A model generated the notes under the pieces. It worked only from the letters and a program-made list of their open reading frames with translations. It had not been told where the DNA came from and did not search any database. Shown in pieces: positions 1-7,926 of a stretch of 64,000 nt of DNA. Origin of the DNA: JAKFEW01 sp036675505 (GTDB lineage Bacteria; Cyanobacteriota; Sericytochromatia; S15B-MN24; JAQBPE01); assembly GCA_036675505.1 (NCBI GenBank), contig JAKFEW010000141.1:190812-254811 (forward strand), written 5' to 3'. The translations under genes and the position numbers were made by a program. Numbering within the stretch: the stretch's first letter is position 1; every line of letters starts with the position of its first letter.

Positions 1-1402
1 CATAGCGGCGCCACAGCACGCGCGCCTCGGCCGGCACGATCAGCGGACGGACCCAGGGCGGCAGCGGCGCGTGGAAGGCGTCCGCGCCGAAGACGAGCAG
101 GCGGTGGTCGCCGTCGCGCAGCGCCGCGAGCAGCGTGCCGTCGCCGAAAGGCGCATCGCAGGCCCGCTCGCCGGGCCCGGGACCCTCCGCCCAGGCCTCG
201 CGGTCCGGCGCGACGATCGGGCTCTTGCGGTAGCGGATCGCGAGCTGGGAGACGAAGCGAAAGGCCTTCTCCCGGCGGTGGCGCGAGGCCAGCAGCGCGG
301 GCGCCAGGAAGGGCACCAGCAGGTTGCGCAGCGCGAGCAGCGGCCGGCTGGAGGTCGCCAGCACCCCGAACATCCGGTCGGTCACCTCGAGCAGGCGGCG
401 CCCGACCGGCAGGCGCTCGGCGTCGTAGCTGTCGAGCAGGGCCTCGGGCGCCTCGCCGCGCACCACCATCGCGAGCTTCCAGCCGAGGTTGATCGCGTCC
501 TGGATGCCCGTGTTCATGCCCTGGCCGCCCGCGGGGCTGTGGATGTGGGCGGCGTCGCCCGCCACGAAGAGCCGGCCCACGCGGTAGTGCGCGACGCCGC
601 GGTGGTGCAGGCGAAAACGCGCCAGCCAGGCGGGGTCGTGCAGCCGGCCGGCATAGGGGCTGGCCTCGTCGAAGAGCGCCTGGAAGTCGGCGAGCGTGGG
701 GTCGCCCGTGGTGGGGCCGCCTGCGCAGACCAGGCGGTAGAGGTCGCCCGGGAAGGGGATCATCATCATCAGGCCGGACCGCATCAGCAACGCGCGCAGC
801 CTGGGCGGCTCGGCCCAGTCGATCGCCACGTCCGCGAGCATGAAGTTCTGCTCGTACGGCGCGCCCGCGAAGCTCAGGCCGGCCGCCTTGCGCACGAAGC
901 TGTGGGCGCCGTCGCAGCCGACCACCCAGCGCGCCGTGACTTCATCTTCCGCGTCGCCCCGCCGCAGCCGGGCCCGGACGCCCGCGCCGTCCTGGGCGAG
1001 CGCCACGAGCTCCGCCGGACGCTCCACCTGGCCGCCGGTCGCCGCGAAGGCGCGCTCCAGCACGCGCTCGGTCTCGACCTGGGAGAGGAACAGCAGAAAG
1101 GGGAAGCGCGTGTCTTCGACGCCGATGTCGGCGAGCACGATGTCCGCGCGCTTGTGCCCCTCGACCACGATCTCGCCAGCGAGCGTCGTGCGGCCGCGCG
1201 CCACGAGCTCGTCCGCCAGCCCGTGGCGATCCAGCAGCTCGAGCGTGCGCGCATGCACGACGAAGGCGCGCGATTTGTCCGAGCGCTCGGCGAGCTTGTC
1301 GACGATCCGGCAGGCCACGCCGCGCGTCGCGAGCTCCAGGGCGAGCGCGAGGCCGGTCGGGCCCGCGCCGATGATCAGGACGTCGGTCTCCTGCGTTTGC
1401 AT
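1..1402 (-). CDS. FAD-dependent aromatic monooxygenase, PheA/TfdB type (3' end beyond window)
   Basis: Reading the minus strand from the ATG at 1402 gives an open frame to the window edge (about 467 codons, C-terminus missing). Residues 7-20 hold a Rossmann dinucleotide motif (LIIGAGPTGLALAL). About residue 280 is the second FAD motif GDAAHIHSPAGGQGMNTG followed by IQDAINLGWKL, the signature of flavoprotein hydroxylases of the PheA/TfdB (p-hydroxybenzoate hydroxylase-like) group. Known members use NAD(P)H and O2 to hydroxylate phenols or polyketide-like aromatics; the substrate here cannot be told. The start is supported by a TATACT hexamer exactly 6 nt upstream, so the mRNA is probably leaderless. 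It diverges from the transporter at 1424 with 21 bp between the start codons. The polypeptide appears cytosolic. Confidence 0.9.
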   Translation of the reverse strand, partial: MQTQETDVLIIGAGPTGLALALELATRGVACRIVDKLAERSDKSRAFVVHARTLELLDRHGLADELVARGRTTLAGEIVVEGHKRADIVLADIGVEDTRFPFLLFLSQVETERVLERAFAATGGQVERPAELVALAQDGAGVRARLRRGDAEDEVTARWVVGCDGAHSFVRKAAGLSFAGAPYEQNFMLADVAIDWAEPPRLRALLMRSGLMMMIPFPGDLYRLVCAGGPTTGDPTLADFQALFDEASPYAGRLHDPAWLARFRLHHRGVAHYRVGRLFVAGDAAHIHSPAGGQGMNTGIQDAINLGWKLAMVVRGEAPEALLDSYDAERLPVGRRLLEVTDRMFGVLATSSRPLLALRNLLVPFLAPALLASRHRREKAFRFVSQLAIRYRKSPIVAPDREAWAEGPGPGERACDAPFGDGTLLAALRDGDHRLLVFGADAFHAPLPPWVRPLIVPAEARVLWRRY

Positions 1403-1408
1403 CGCACC

Positions 1409-1416
1409 AGTATACG
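1409..1416. promoter_or_regulatory. Shared palindromic -10 for two divergent leaderless genes
   Basis: GTATAC (1410-1415) is its own reverse complement. Read leftward it gives TATACT, 6 nt before the ATG at 1402. Read rightward it gives TATACG, 7 nt before the ATG at 1424. No convincing -35 is seen on either side. Confidence 0.55.
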
Positions 1417-1423
1417 CGCGACC

Positions 1424-2296
1424 ATGGCGCGCATGACCCTGGCGACCCTCGCGCTGCTCCTCCTCTCAAGCCTCGCCTGGTCCGGGCTCGATGCCGCCCG
1501 CAAGGCCCTCGGGGCGACGGTGCCCGCGATCCCGCTGGTGGTCGGCCTCGGCCTCGGCCAGGCGGCGCTGCTGGGCGGCTGGCTCGCCGTGACGGGGCTG
1601 CCCCCGCTCGCCCCGGCGTTCTGGTGGGCCTGCGCGGGCTCGATTCTGCTCAACGTGGCCGGCAACCTCCTCTTCATCCGGGCCCTGGCCGTCTCGCCGT
1701 TCAGCCTGACGGTGCCGCTGCTCACGCTCACCCCGGTGCTCACCACGGGCGTCGCCGCGGCGATGCTCGGCGAGTTGCCGGGCCCCCGGCAGCTCGCGGG
1801 CATCGCGCTGATCGTGGGCGGCGCCGTCGGCCTGCAGGTCCCCGCCGCGGGCGGCCTGCGCGGGCTGGTCGCGTTGATGCGCGCCGAGCCGGGTGCGCGG
1901 CTCATGCTCGGCGTCGTGGCCTGCTGGGCGCTGGTCGGGCCGTTCGACAAGACCGCCACGCTGGCGTCCTCGCCGGCCTTCCATGGCATGGCGGTGAACC
2001 TCGGCATGGGCCTCGCGCTCGTGCCGGCGCTCCTGCGCCCCGGCCAGGGGCTCCGGCCGCTGGCCGCCCGGCCCGGGCTGCTGGTCGTGGCCTGCGCGGT
2101 GGGCGTGGTCGCGATCCTGGCCCAGTTCGAGGTGATGTCCTATACGCTCGTGAGCCTGGTGGAGGCCGTGAAGCGGATGATCGGGATGATCATGGCGGTG
2201 GCGGTGGGCCGGTTGGCGTTCGGCGAGCCGATCGGCGGGCGCAAGCTGGTGGCGATCGCCGTGATGTGCGCCGGAACGGCCTTGCTGCTGCTCTGA
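1424..2296 (+). CDS. EamA/DMT-family transporter
   Basis: This 290-residue, very hydrophobic protein has about ten membrane segments in two similar halves of roughly 145 residues, the layout of the drug/metabolite transporter (EamA) family. The second half contains the typical FGEPIGGRKLVAIAVMCAG closing segment, where the family has xxGExxxxxQxxGxxLIxxG. Members export amino acids, metabolites or nucleotide sugars; the substrate is unknown. I start at ATG 1424; an in-frame ATG at 1433 is an alternative. There is no Shine-Dalgarno but a -10-like TATACG sits 7 nt upstream, so a leaderless mRNA is likely. It is divergent to the monooxygenase and could export an aromatic product, which is inference. 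Confidence 0.85.
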   Translation: MARMTLATLALLLLSSLAWSGLDAARKALGATVPAIPLVVGLGLGQAALLGGWLAVTGLPPLAPAFWWACAGSILLNVAGNLLFIRALAVSPFSLTVPLLTLTPVLTTGVAAAMLGELPGPRQLAGIALIVGGAVGLQVPAAGGLRGLVALMRAEPGARLMLGVVACWALVGPFDKTATLASSPAFHGMAVNLGMGLALVPALLRPGQGLRPLAARPGLLVVACAVGVVAILAQFEVMSYTLVSLVEAVKRMIGMIMAVAVGRLAFGEPIGGRKLVAIAVMCAGTALLLL

Positions 2297-2331
2297 CGCT
2301 TGCTCGTCGGCCGGCTTCGTGGACCCCGCAA

Positions 2332-2353
2332 CCCCCGCTTGGGGGCCCTTTTC
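2332..2353 (+). terminator. Weak intrinsic terminator after the EamA gene
   Basis: CCCCC, GCTT loop, GGGGG, then CCCTTTTC. The stem is only 5 bp and the T-run is short, so termination may be partial. Confidence 0.35.
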
Positions 2354-2358
2354 GGGGC

Positions 2359-2388
2359 TTGTATCGGCCCTCGCTCCTGTGTTAGGAT
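2359..2388 (+). promoter_or_regulatory. Promoter of the molybdenum hydroxylase operon
   Basis: TTGTAT (2359-2364), 18-bp spacer, TAGGAT (2383-2388). A leader of about 40 nt follows with AAGGA before the ATG at 2435. Confidence 0.45.
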
Positions 2389-2434
2389 AACTTTTCGTTA
2401 ACCCCGGCAATGTCGCCGATGATAAGGAACCCCG

Positions 2435-3244
2435 ATGCAGTTCCACCAACCGAAGAGCCTGGAAGACGCGCTGCGACTCAAGCGCGAGCTCGGCACGGAC
2501 GCTTACTTCCTGGCGGGCGGCACCGATCTCGTCGTGCTGCGCAACCGCGGCCGCGTGAAGGGCCAGCATTGGATTGACCTCAGCCGCGTGAGCGAGCTCG
2601 ACTACCTGGAAGAGCGCGACGGCACGCTGCAGATCGGCGCCACCTGTCCGCATGCGCGCCTGGAAGGCACGCGCTTCACGGCGCTGGCCGAGGCCGCGGC
2701 CTCGGTGGGCGGCCCGCAGATCCGCCACCGCGGCACGGTGGGCGGCAACGTCGGCAACGCGAGCCCGGCGGGCGACGTCTCGACGGCGCTCCTGGCCTTC
2801 GACGCCGACATCGAGCTGCGCAGCGCCACGGCGACCCGGCGCATGAAGCTCGCGGAATTCTTCCTCGCGCCGGGCAAGACGGCGATCGCGCCCGACGAGA
2901 TCATCACGGCCATCTTCGTCCCCACCGACGTGCGCTCGGCCTGGTTCAAGCTCGGCAAGCGCGAGGCCACGGCCATCTCGGTGGTGGCGGCGGCCTGCGG
3001 CGTGAACGCGGCGGGCAAGGTCCACATCGCGCTCGCCTCGGTCGCCCCGAAGCCCCTGCGGGTGACGGCGGCGGAGGAAATGCTCGCCCAGAAGGGGCTG
3101 ACCCCCGAGACCGCGCGAGCGGCCGGCGACATCGTCCGCGAGACCATCAAGCCGATCACCGACCACCGCGCGTCGGCGGACTACCGCCTCGACACCGCCG
3201 GTTCGATGGTCACGCGCCTCCTCACCCAACTGTCCCTGAACTAG
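2435..3244 (+). CDS. Molybdenum hydroxylase, FAD-binding subunit (CoxM/XdhB-like)
   Basis: The 269-residue product is the FAD subunit of a three-subunit xanthine dehydrogenase-family enzyme, passing electrons from the iron-sulfur subunit to an acceptor. The two FAD-binding signatures are visible: FLAGGTDL near residue 26 and GPQIRHRGTVGGNVGNASPAGD near residues 91-112. The length matches the CoxM family (about 270-290). The extra 4Fe-4S loop of 4-hydroxybenzoyl-CoA reductase HcrB is absent: only two isolated cysteines occur. It is the first gene of an operon with the 2Fe-2S subunit 12 bp downstream and the Mo subunit after that. Cytosolic. Confidence 0.93.
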   Translation: MQFHQPKSLEDALRLKRELGTDAYFLAGGTDLVVLRNRGRVKGQHWIDLSRVSELDYLEERDGTLQIGATCPHARLEGTRFTALAEAAASVGGPQIRHRGTVGGNVGNASPAGDVSTALLAFDADIELRSATATRRMKLAEFFLAPGKTAIAPDEIITAIFVPTDVRSAWFKLGKREATAISVVAAACGVNAAGKVHIALASVAPKPLRVTAAEEMLAQKGLTPETARAAGDIVRETIKPITDHRASADYRLDTAGSMVTRLLTQLSLN

Positions 3245-3256
3245 GAAAGGGTCGCC

Positions 3257-3769
3257 ATGCTGCAAGATCGTGCCCGCGAATTCTCGGGCGAACCGTCCTG
3301 GACCGTCGACTTCACCCTCAACGGCGAGCCGAAGACGCTCGCGCTGGACCCCAGCTGGACGCTCTACGAGGTGCTGCGCGAGCAGCTCGACCTGATCGGC
3401 ACCAAGGGCGCCTGCCTCGAGGGCGAGTGCGGCTCGTGCACGGTGCTCGTCGACGGCGTGTCGATGAACGCGTGCCTCATCATGGGCCCGCAGGTCGAGG
3501 GCAAGGACGTGCTCACCGTCGAGGGGCTCACCAAGCAGGGTGCCCTGTCCGCCGTGCAGCAGGCCTTCGTCGACTGCGGCGCCGTCCAGTGCGGCTACTG
3601 CACGCCGGGCCTGGTGGTCGCCGCCGAGGCGCTGATCAACGACCTCCAGCACCCCACCGGCGAGGAGATCCGCCGCGGCCTCGAGGGGAACATCTGCCGT
3701 TGCACGGGCTATATGAAGATCCAGCAGGCCGTCGAGCGCGCGTGCGAGCTGCGCGCGGCCGCGAAGTAG
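3257..3769 (+). CDS. Molybdenum hydroxylase, 2Fe-2S subunit (CoxS/XdhC-like)
   Basis: This 170-residue protein carries two 2Fe-2S clusters and wires the Mo site to FAD. The N-terminal plant-ferredoxin-type cluster uses C53, C58, C61 and C73 (CLEGECGSC...C). The C-terminal helical cluster uses C112, C115, C147 and C149 (CGYC...CRC). All eight ligands are present, so the subunit should be functional. Spacing to the flanking subunit genes is 12 and 8 bp, with GGAAAGGGTC before the start. The N-terminus is about 15 residues longer than in many CoxS proteins. No signal peptide; cytosolic. Confidence 0.95.
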   Translation: MLQDRAREFSGEPSWTVDFTLNGEPKTLALDPSWTLYEVLREQLDLIGTKGACLEGECGSCTVLVDGVSMNACLIMGPQVEGKDVLTVEGLTKQGALSAVQQAFVDCGAVQCGYCTPGLVVAAEALINDLQHPTGEEIRRGLEGNICRCTGYMKIQQAVERACELRAAAK

Positions 3770-3777
3770 GAGCGACC

Positions 3778-6141
3778 ATGACGATCCAGACGCCCGCCGC
3801 CTCGATCCAGGCCCCCGCAGCGCTGAAGCCCGGCGAGGCGCACACCGCCGCGCCGACCAAGCCCGCCTCGATGGGCGCGAGCGTGAAGCGCTCCGATGCC
3901 CGTCCGAAGGTCATCGGCGAGACCCGCTACGGCGGCGACATGTGGGTGCCCGGCATGTTGTGGTGCAGCGTCGTGCGGGCCGCCCACCCGCATGCGAACA
4001 TCCGCGGCGTCGACACGTCGGCGGCCGAGCAGATCGAGGGCGTCGTCGGCGTCTACACCGGCAAGGACGTGCCCGGCACGAACATGCACGGCCTGATCCG
4101 CCGCGACCAGGAGGTGCTCGCCACCACCAAGGTGCGCTACATGGGCGATGCCGTCGCGGTGGTGGTCGCCAAGGACCGCCGCACCGCCGAACACGCCGTG
4201 GGCCTCGTGAAGGTGGACTACGAAGTGTTGCCCGGCATCTTCTCGATCGACGACGCGCTGGACCCGTCCAAGCCGCCGATCCACGACCACGGCAACCGCA
4301 TGGGCGGCCAGAAGATCCGCAAGGGCGACGCCCTGGCGGCGCTCGAGAACGATTGCGACGTGATCGTCGAGCATACGCTCGAGACGCAGTCCGTCGACCA
4401 CGCTTTCCTCGACGTCGAGGCCGGCATGGCCGCGCTGGAGGACGGCGTGCTCGTCATCCACGCCGCCGGCCAGTGGGTCCACGAGGAGGCCCGCCTCGTC
4501 GCGCTGGCGCTCGGCCTGCCGCTCGAGAAGATCCGCATCATCCAGCCGCCCACCGGCGGCGCGTTCGGCGGCCGCGAGGACATCTCGATCCAGATTTACC
4601 TGGGCCTGGCCGTGCTCAAGACCGGCAAGCCCGTCGGCATCGCTTACACCCGCCACGAGTCGATGGTGGCCCGCCACAAGCGCCACCCGCTGCGGATCCA
4701 CTACCGGCTGGGCGCGAAGCGGGACGGCACGATCGTGGCCGCCAAGGTCGAAATCTTCGCCGACGAAGGCGCCTACGCCAGCACCGGCATCGCCGTGCTG
4801 CGCAAGGCCGCGAGCCACGCCACCGGTCCCTACCGCGTGCCGCACATCCACGTGGACGCGCACGGCCTCTACACCAACCAGAACCCGACCGGCGCGATGC
4901 GCGGCTTCGGCGCCTGCCAGCTCGCGATCGCCTACGAGGCCGCGATCGACAAGCTCGCGGAGGCGATCGGCATGGACCGCGTCGCGCTGCGCCGCAAGAA
5001 CCTGATCGGCGCGGGCGAGATGGTCACCACCACCCAGCGCATCCCGGTCGTCTCGATCCAGGAGTGCCTGGACGAGGCCGCCCGCCGCATCGGCTGGGAC
5101 AACCGCGACTATACGGTCGACCCGGCCAAGCCCTGGCTCAAGAAGGGCTATGGCATCAGCACCTTCTGCTTCGGCCTCGGCTACGGCGACGGCTTCCCGG
5201 ACGCCAGCCGCGCCAAGGTGCGCCTCAACGATGAGGGCCTCGTGGAGGTCTACTCGGGCGGCGTCGAGGTGGGCCAGGGCATCCACATGATGTGCGCCCA
5301 GGTCGCCGCCGAGGAGCTCGGCGTGGACCCCACCAGCGTGCAGGTCTTCCTGGCCGACACCGGCATCACCCCCGAGGCCGGCTCGAGCTCGGCCACGCGC
5401 CAGACCTTCTTCACCGGCAACGCCGTGCGCCTGGCCGCGACGGAGCTCAAGAAGGTGCTCTACGACGTCGCGCTGCGCATCCTGCCGGTCCACCCGGAGG
5501 ACCTCGCGGTCGCCGACTCCTTCGTCTACGACCGCGAGGAGCCGGCCCGCCGCGTCACCTTCTTGCAGCTCGTGGCCGAGGCGAAGTCGCGCAACCTGCC
5601 GCTCGAGGTGAAGAGCCACTACCAGCCCAACACCGTCACCGCCCCCACCGAGACGGGCCTCAGCCCACGCGTCTTCATCACCTATCTCTTCGGCGCCCAC
5701 GCCTGCGAGGTCCTGGTGGATACGGAGACCGGCCAGGTGAAGCCGCTGCGCATCGTCGCAGTCCACGACGTCGGCCGGGCGATCAACCCGCAGCTGGTCG
5801 AGGGGCAGATCGAGGGCGGCGTGGTCCAGGGCCTGGGCATGGCGCTCATGGAGGAGGTCGTCATGAAGGACGGCCAGATCATGAACCCGGGCTTCACGGA
5901 CTACATCCTGCCCACCATCGTGGATACCCCGCCGATCGAGGCGGTGATCCTCGAGCACCTCGACCCGGAAGGCCCCTTCGGCGCCCACGGCGTCGGCGAG
6001 CCCCCGCTGATCGGCACGCCGCCCGCGATCCTCGGCGCGATCCACGACGCCCTGGGGCTGCAAATCACGCGCACGCCGGCCACGCCGGAGCGGGTGTGGC
6101 GGGCGCTGATGGAAGCGAAGAAGCAACCCGCGAAGGTGTAA
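3778..6141 (+). CDS. Molybdenum hydroxylase, molybdopterin-binding catalytic subunit
   Basis: The 787-residue protein is the large subunit of a xanthine dehydrogenase-family enzyme and contains the Mo cofactor. Visible signatures are GGAFGGRED (about residue 260), GAMRGFGACQ (about residue 375), the VEVGQGIH glycine-rich loop (about residue 495), and GVGEPPLIG near the C-terminus, whose glutamate (E741) aligns with the catalytic base of the family. The AMRGFG loop resembles xanthine dehydrogenase (AFRGFG) and lacks the AYxCSFR loop of form I CO dehydrogenase, so CO oxidation is unlikely. The true substrate (purine, aldehyde or N-heterocycle) is unknown. I use the ATG at 3778 just after the small subunit; the frame is open further upstream but overlaps that gene. 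No XdhC-type maturation gene is seen nearby. Confidence 0.93.
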   Translation: MTIQTPAASIQAPAALKPGEAHTAAPTKPASMGASVKRSDARPKVIGETRYGGDMWVPGMLWCSVVRAAHPHANIRGVDTSAAEQIEGVVGVYTGKDVPGTNMHGLIRRDQEVLATTKVRYMGDAVAVVVAKDRRTAEHAVGLVKVDYEVLPGIFSIDDALDPSKPPIHDHGNRMGGQKIRKGDALAALENDCDVIVEHTLETQSVDHAFLDVEAGMAALEDGVLVIHAAGQWVHEEARLVALALGLPLEKIRIIQPPTGGAFGGREDISIQIYLGLAVLKTGKPVGIAYTRHESMVARHKRHPLRIHYRLGAKRDGTIVAAKVEIFADEGAYASTGIAVLRKAASHATGPYRVPHIHVDAHGLYTNQNPTGAMRGFGACQLAIAYEAAIDKLAEAIGMDRVALRRKNLIGAGEMVTTTQRIPVVSIQECLDEAARRIGWDNRDYTVDPAKPWLKKGYGISTFCFGLGYGDGFPDASRAKVRLNDEGLVEVYSGGVEVGQGIHMMCAQVAAEELGVDPTSVQVFLADTGITPEAGSSSATRQTFFTGNAVRLAATELKKVLYDVALRILPVHPEDLAVADSFVYDREEPARRVTFLQLVAEAKSRNLPLEVKSHYQPNTVTAPTETGLSPRVFITYLFGAHACEVLVDTETGQVKPLRIVAVHDVGRAINPQLVEGQIEGGVVQGLGMALMEEVVMKDGQIMNPGFTDYILPTIVDTPPIEAVILEHLDPEGPFGAHGVGEPPLIGTPPAILGAIHDALGLQITRTPATPERVWRALMEAKKQPAKV

Positions 6142-6151
6142 TCCCGCCGGA

Positions 6152-6439
6152 TTACCCCTGGTCCGTCCGGCGATACGCCAGGAAGCTCTGAAAGCTCTGG
6201 TCCTGCGCCAGCGCGCGCTCGGCCTGCTCGGCCGCGTCGTCCGGCGTCCAGGTCAGCAGGTCCCCGGGCTGGCATGCCAGCGCCTGGCACAGGTCCGCCA
6301 CGATCGGCAGCGACAGGTCGATCGGCGGCGTGGCGCCCTTGAGGTCCGCGCCGACCGTGAAGCCGAGACGCTCTTCGAGCAGCGGCCAGGTCAGGCCGCT
6401 GCGCTCCACATGGTCGACGAGGTGCCAGCGTAAACCCAT
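6152..6439 (-). CDS. Cro/CI-type helix-turn-helix protein
   Basis: This 95-residue protein begins MGLRWHLVDHVERSGLTW and ends its conserved part with IVADLCQALACQPGDLLTW. It matches the YozG/Cro-like group in which a short HTH is followed by LCxALxCxPGDLL. It is a probable small DNA-binding regulator. It converges on the Mo-hydroxylase operon, ending 10 bp from it, and diverges from the lipoprotein at 6578. It could regulate either neighbour, which is inference. A consensus promoter ends 6 nt before the start codon, so the mRNA is probably leaderless. Confidence 0.8.
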   Translation of the reverse strand: MGLRWHLVDHVERSGLTWPLLEERLGFTVGADLKGATPPIDLSLPIVADLCQALACQPGDLLTWTPDDAAEQAERALAQDQSFQSFLAYRRTDQG

Positions 6440-6445
6440 GGGCCT

Positions 6446-6474
6446 ACCCTAGCGCCGGCGCCGGACGCTGTCAA
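6446..6474 (-). promoter_or_regulatory. Consensus sigma70-type promoter, leaderless
   Basis: On the minus strand: TTGACA (6469-6474), 17-bp spacer, TAGGGT (6446-6451), then 6 nt to the ATG at 6439. This is the cleanest promoter in the window. Confidence 0.75.
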
Positions 6475-6499
6475 CACGATTAGGGCGAACGAGCGAGGG

Positions 6500-6538
6500 T
6501 ATAAGGAAAGCTGTGGGTGTGGGAGCCTGAACAGGCTC
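6500..6538 (+). promoter_or_regulatory. -10 box and leader hairpin of lipoprotein gene 6578
   Basis: GGGTATAAGG carries TATAAG (6500-6505) with no clear -35. The inferred leader holds a 6-bp hairpin GAGCCT-GAAC-AGGCTC (6523-6538). The Shine-Dalgarno GAGGTG lies 7 nt before the start. Confidence 0.4.
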
Positions 6539-6577
6539 GGGGGGCGTGGTGGCCTCCCTTTGTTGAGGTGCCGACTT

Positions 6578-7681
6578 ATGATCGAGTTTCGGTCCATCAG
6601 GGGCCTCGTCGCGGCATGCGTGGTGGCCGCCCCGACGCTGTCCGGCTGCAACAGCATCGGCGAGGCGATCGCCAACGCGATCCCGGCCTCGGCGCCGGTG
6701 TTCGCCCCGCGGGCCAAGGCGCCCGCTTTCGTCATGACGAAGGGCCACATCAAGGGCAAGGTATTCGGCGCGACGGGCGCGGCGCAGCCGATCGGCCTGG
6801 CCTTCGTGACCACCGGCAGCGTCTCCGCCTTCTCGGCCAACCCGAAGGACGAGGAGGTCCTCCTCGAGGACGACAAGATCAAGGACAAGGACGGCATCAG
6901 CGTGATGCACGACTTCGGCGACGGCAGCGAGGTGCTCGCCACGCGCATCATCCGCAAGACGCCGCCCAGCCAGAAGGACGAGGACCGCTACGTCTACCTG
7001 CGGCCCGGCGAGTTCTTCCTGGAGGGCGTGCCCGAGGGCAACGCCACCCTGACGGCCTCGTTCGGCAACGTGATCTCCTCGCCCAACCCGGTCACGGTCT
7101 ACAAGAACACGATCATCGAGGACGTGACCCTCAACCTCTTCGTGCCGGAGCCGCTCCAGGCGGCAGGCGACGGCACCATCCCGAGCATCGTCGAGTGGGC
7201 CAAGCTCGACCCCACCAACGGCGTGTCGGTCTCGGTCATCAGCAAGCGCACCACCGACAACAGCGGCCAGATCTTCGTCGAGACGAACGTCACCTACAAG
7301 CCGGACCCGCCGGACGTGGCCGTGACCCTCAAGGCGCCCCCCGGCAGCCCGGGCAACGTGATCCGCGCCTACGAGATCACCTACGAGTACACCACGCCCA
7401 ACCAGCAGAAGGACGGCAAGCCACCGATCGCGGTCGGGCCGATCCTCGTGCCGACGCCGCCGCAGATCGTGCCGCCGGCGCAGGAAATCGCCTTCGGCCC
7501 GCCGATCATCTTGCAGATCCCGATCGGCTCGCGCACCCTGAACGACGTGTTCAGCGGCGGCAAGGACGATCAGCCCGGCCTGGTCGTCGCGACCGTCGAG
7601 TTCAAGGACGAAGGCGGCCGACCGATCCCCGGCAAGGACCTGAGCCCCTTGCGCGTCTCGATCCCCCTGCGGGCCCTCTAG
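6578..7681 (+). CDS. Lipoprotein, tandem paralogue A (unknown function)
   Basis: The 367-residue protein starts with a type II signal peptide; the lipobox is LSGC with C24 as the lipidated residue, so it should be anchored to a membrane and face outward. The body contains a beta-rich region, with KGHIKGKVFGATG near residue 53 and YVYLRPGEFFLEGVPEGNATL near residue 144 resembling carboxypeptidase-regulatory-like sandwiches. An acidic stretch (residues 86-100) follows the first sandwich. I do not recognise a named family. The start is ATG 6578, preceded by GAGGTG with 7-nt spacing. It is a clear paralogue of the gene at 8528: most of the region after residue 53 is nearly identical at protein and DNA level, while signal peptide and acidic loop differ. 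An unrelated lipoprotein gene lies between the copies. Confidence 0.8.
   Translation: MIEFRSIRGLVAACVVAAPTLSGCNSIGEAIANAIPASAPVFAPRAKAPAFVMTKGHIKGKVFGATGAAQPIGLAFVTTGSVSAFSANPKDEEVLLEDDKIKDKDGISVMHDFGDGSEVLATRIIRKTPPSQKDEDRYVYLRPGEFFLEGVPEGNATLTASFGNVISSPNPVTVYKNTIIEDVTLNLFVPEPLQAAGDGTIPSIVEWAKLDPTNGVSVSVISKRTTDNSGQIFVETNVTYKPDPPDVAVTLKAPPGSPGNVIRAYEITYEYTTPNQQKDGKPPIAVGPILVPTPPQIVPPAQEIAFGPPIILQIPIGSRTLNDVFSGGKDDQPGLVVATVEFKDEGGRPIPGKDLSPLRVSIPLRAL
6737..7681 (+). repeat. Long direct repeat, copy 1
   Basis: Homologous to 8681-9637 in the second lipoprotein. Identity is very uneven: 7226-7350 matches 9182-9306 almost base for base, whereas about 6850-6935 has diverged and differs in length. 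Confidence 0.8.
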
Positions 7682-7797
7682 GCACCACATAACACTTGTG
7701 GAAGCGTCACAGCGAGCGGGTTTGCGGCCTGCTACGCTGAGACGCAGCCGTGGGTGTATGCCTGTGGTCTCGTTCCAACGCTTGTTCCTCACACCGT

Positions 7798-7829
7798 GCC
7801 AGCAAGCAGGGGAAACCCTGATTGCTGGC
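7798..7829 (+). other. Structured intergenic stem-loop with GAAA tetraloop
   Basis: Outer stem GCCAGCAA / TTGCTGGC (8 bp), a 2x2 internal loop (GC/GA), inner stem AGGG / CCCT (4 bp), and a GAAA loop. It lies 98 nt before the start of gene 7927 and upstream of that gene's likely -10 box. There is no T-run. It might be an RNA structure or the end of the upstream transcript. Confidence 0.45.
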
Positions 7830-7872
7830 GGGTTTGCAGGATCGCTCGGGATATGGTTCCGGGCGGGCGGGG

Positions 7873-7878
7873 TATAGG
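7873..7878 (+). promoter_or_regulatory. Probable -10 (TATAGG) for the 7927-9637 pair
   Basis: GGGGTATAGG resembles the other GGGTATAA-type boxes in this window. No good -35 is seen. The leader would be about 43 nt. Confidence 0.35.
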
Positions 7879-7926
7879 ACGATCAGAGTGACACGGATCA
7901 AGTCGACACGGAGGTCCCGGATTCGT

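Noticed and set aside
71..1423. In-frame upstream extension of the EamA transporter
   Set aside because: The extension is antisense to the FAD monooxygenase, has shadow-like composition, and family members start at the hydrophobic segment.
3709..6126. Very long antisense open frame opposite the Mo-hydroxylase genes
   Set aside because: GC-rich codon bias creates long stop-free shadows; composition (His/Asp/Ala/Arg-rich, no domain) is that of a shadow, and the sense genes have complete cofactor motifs.
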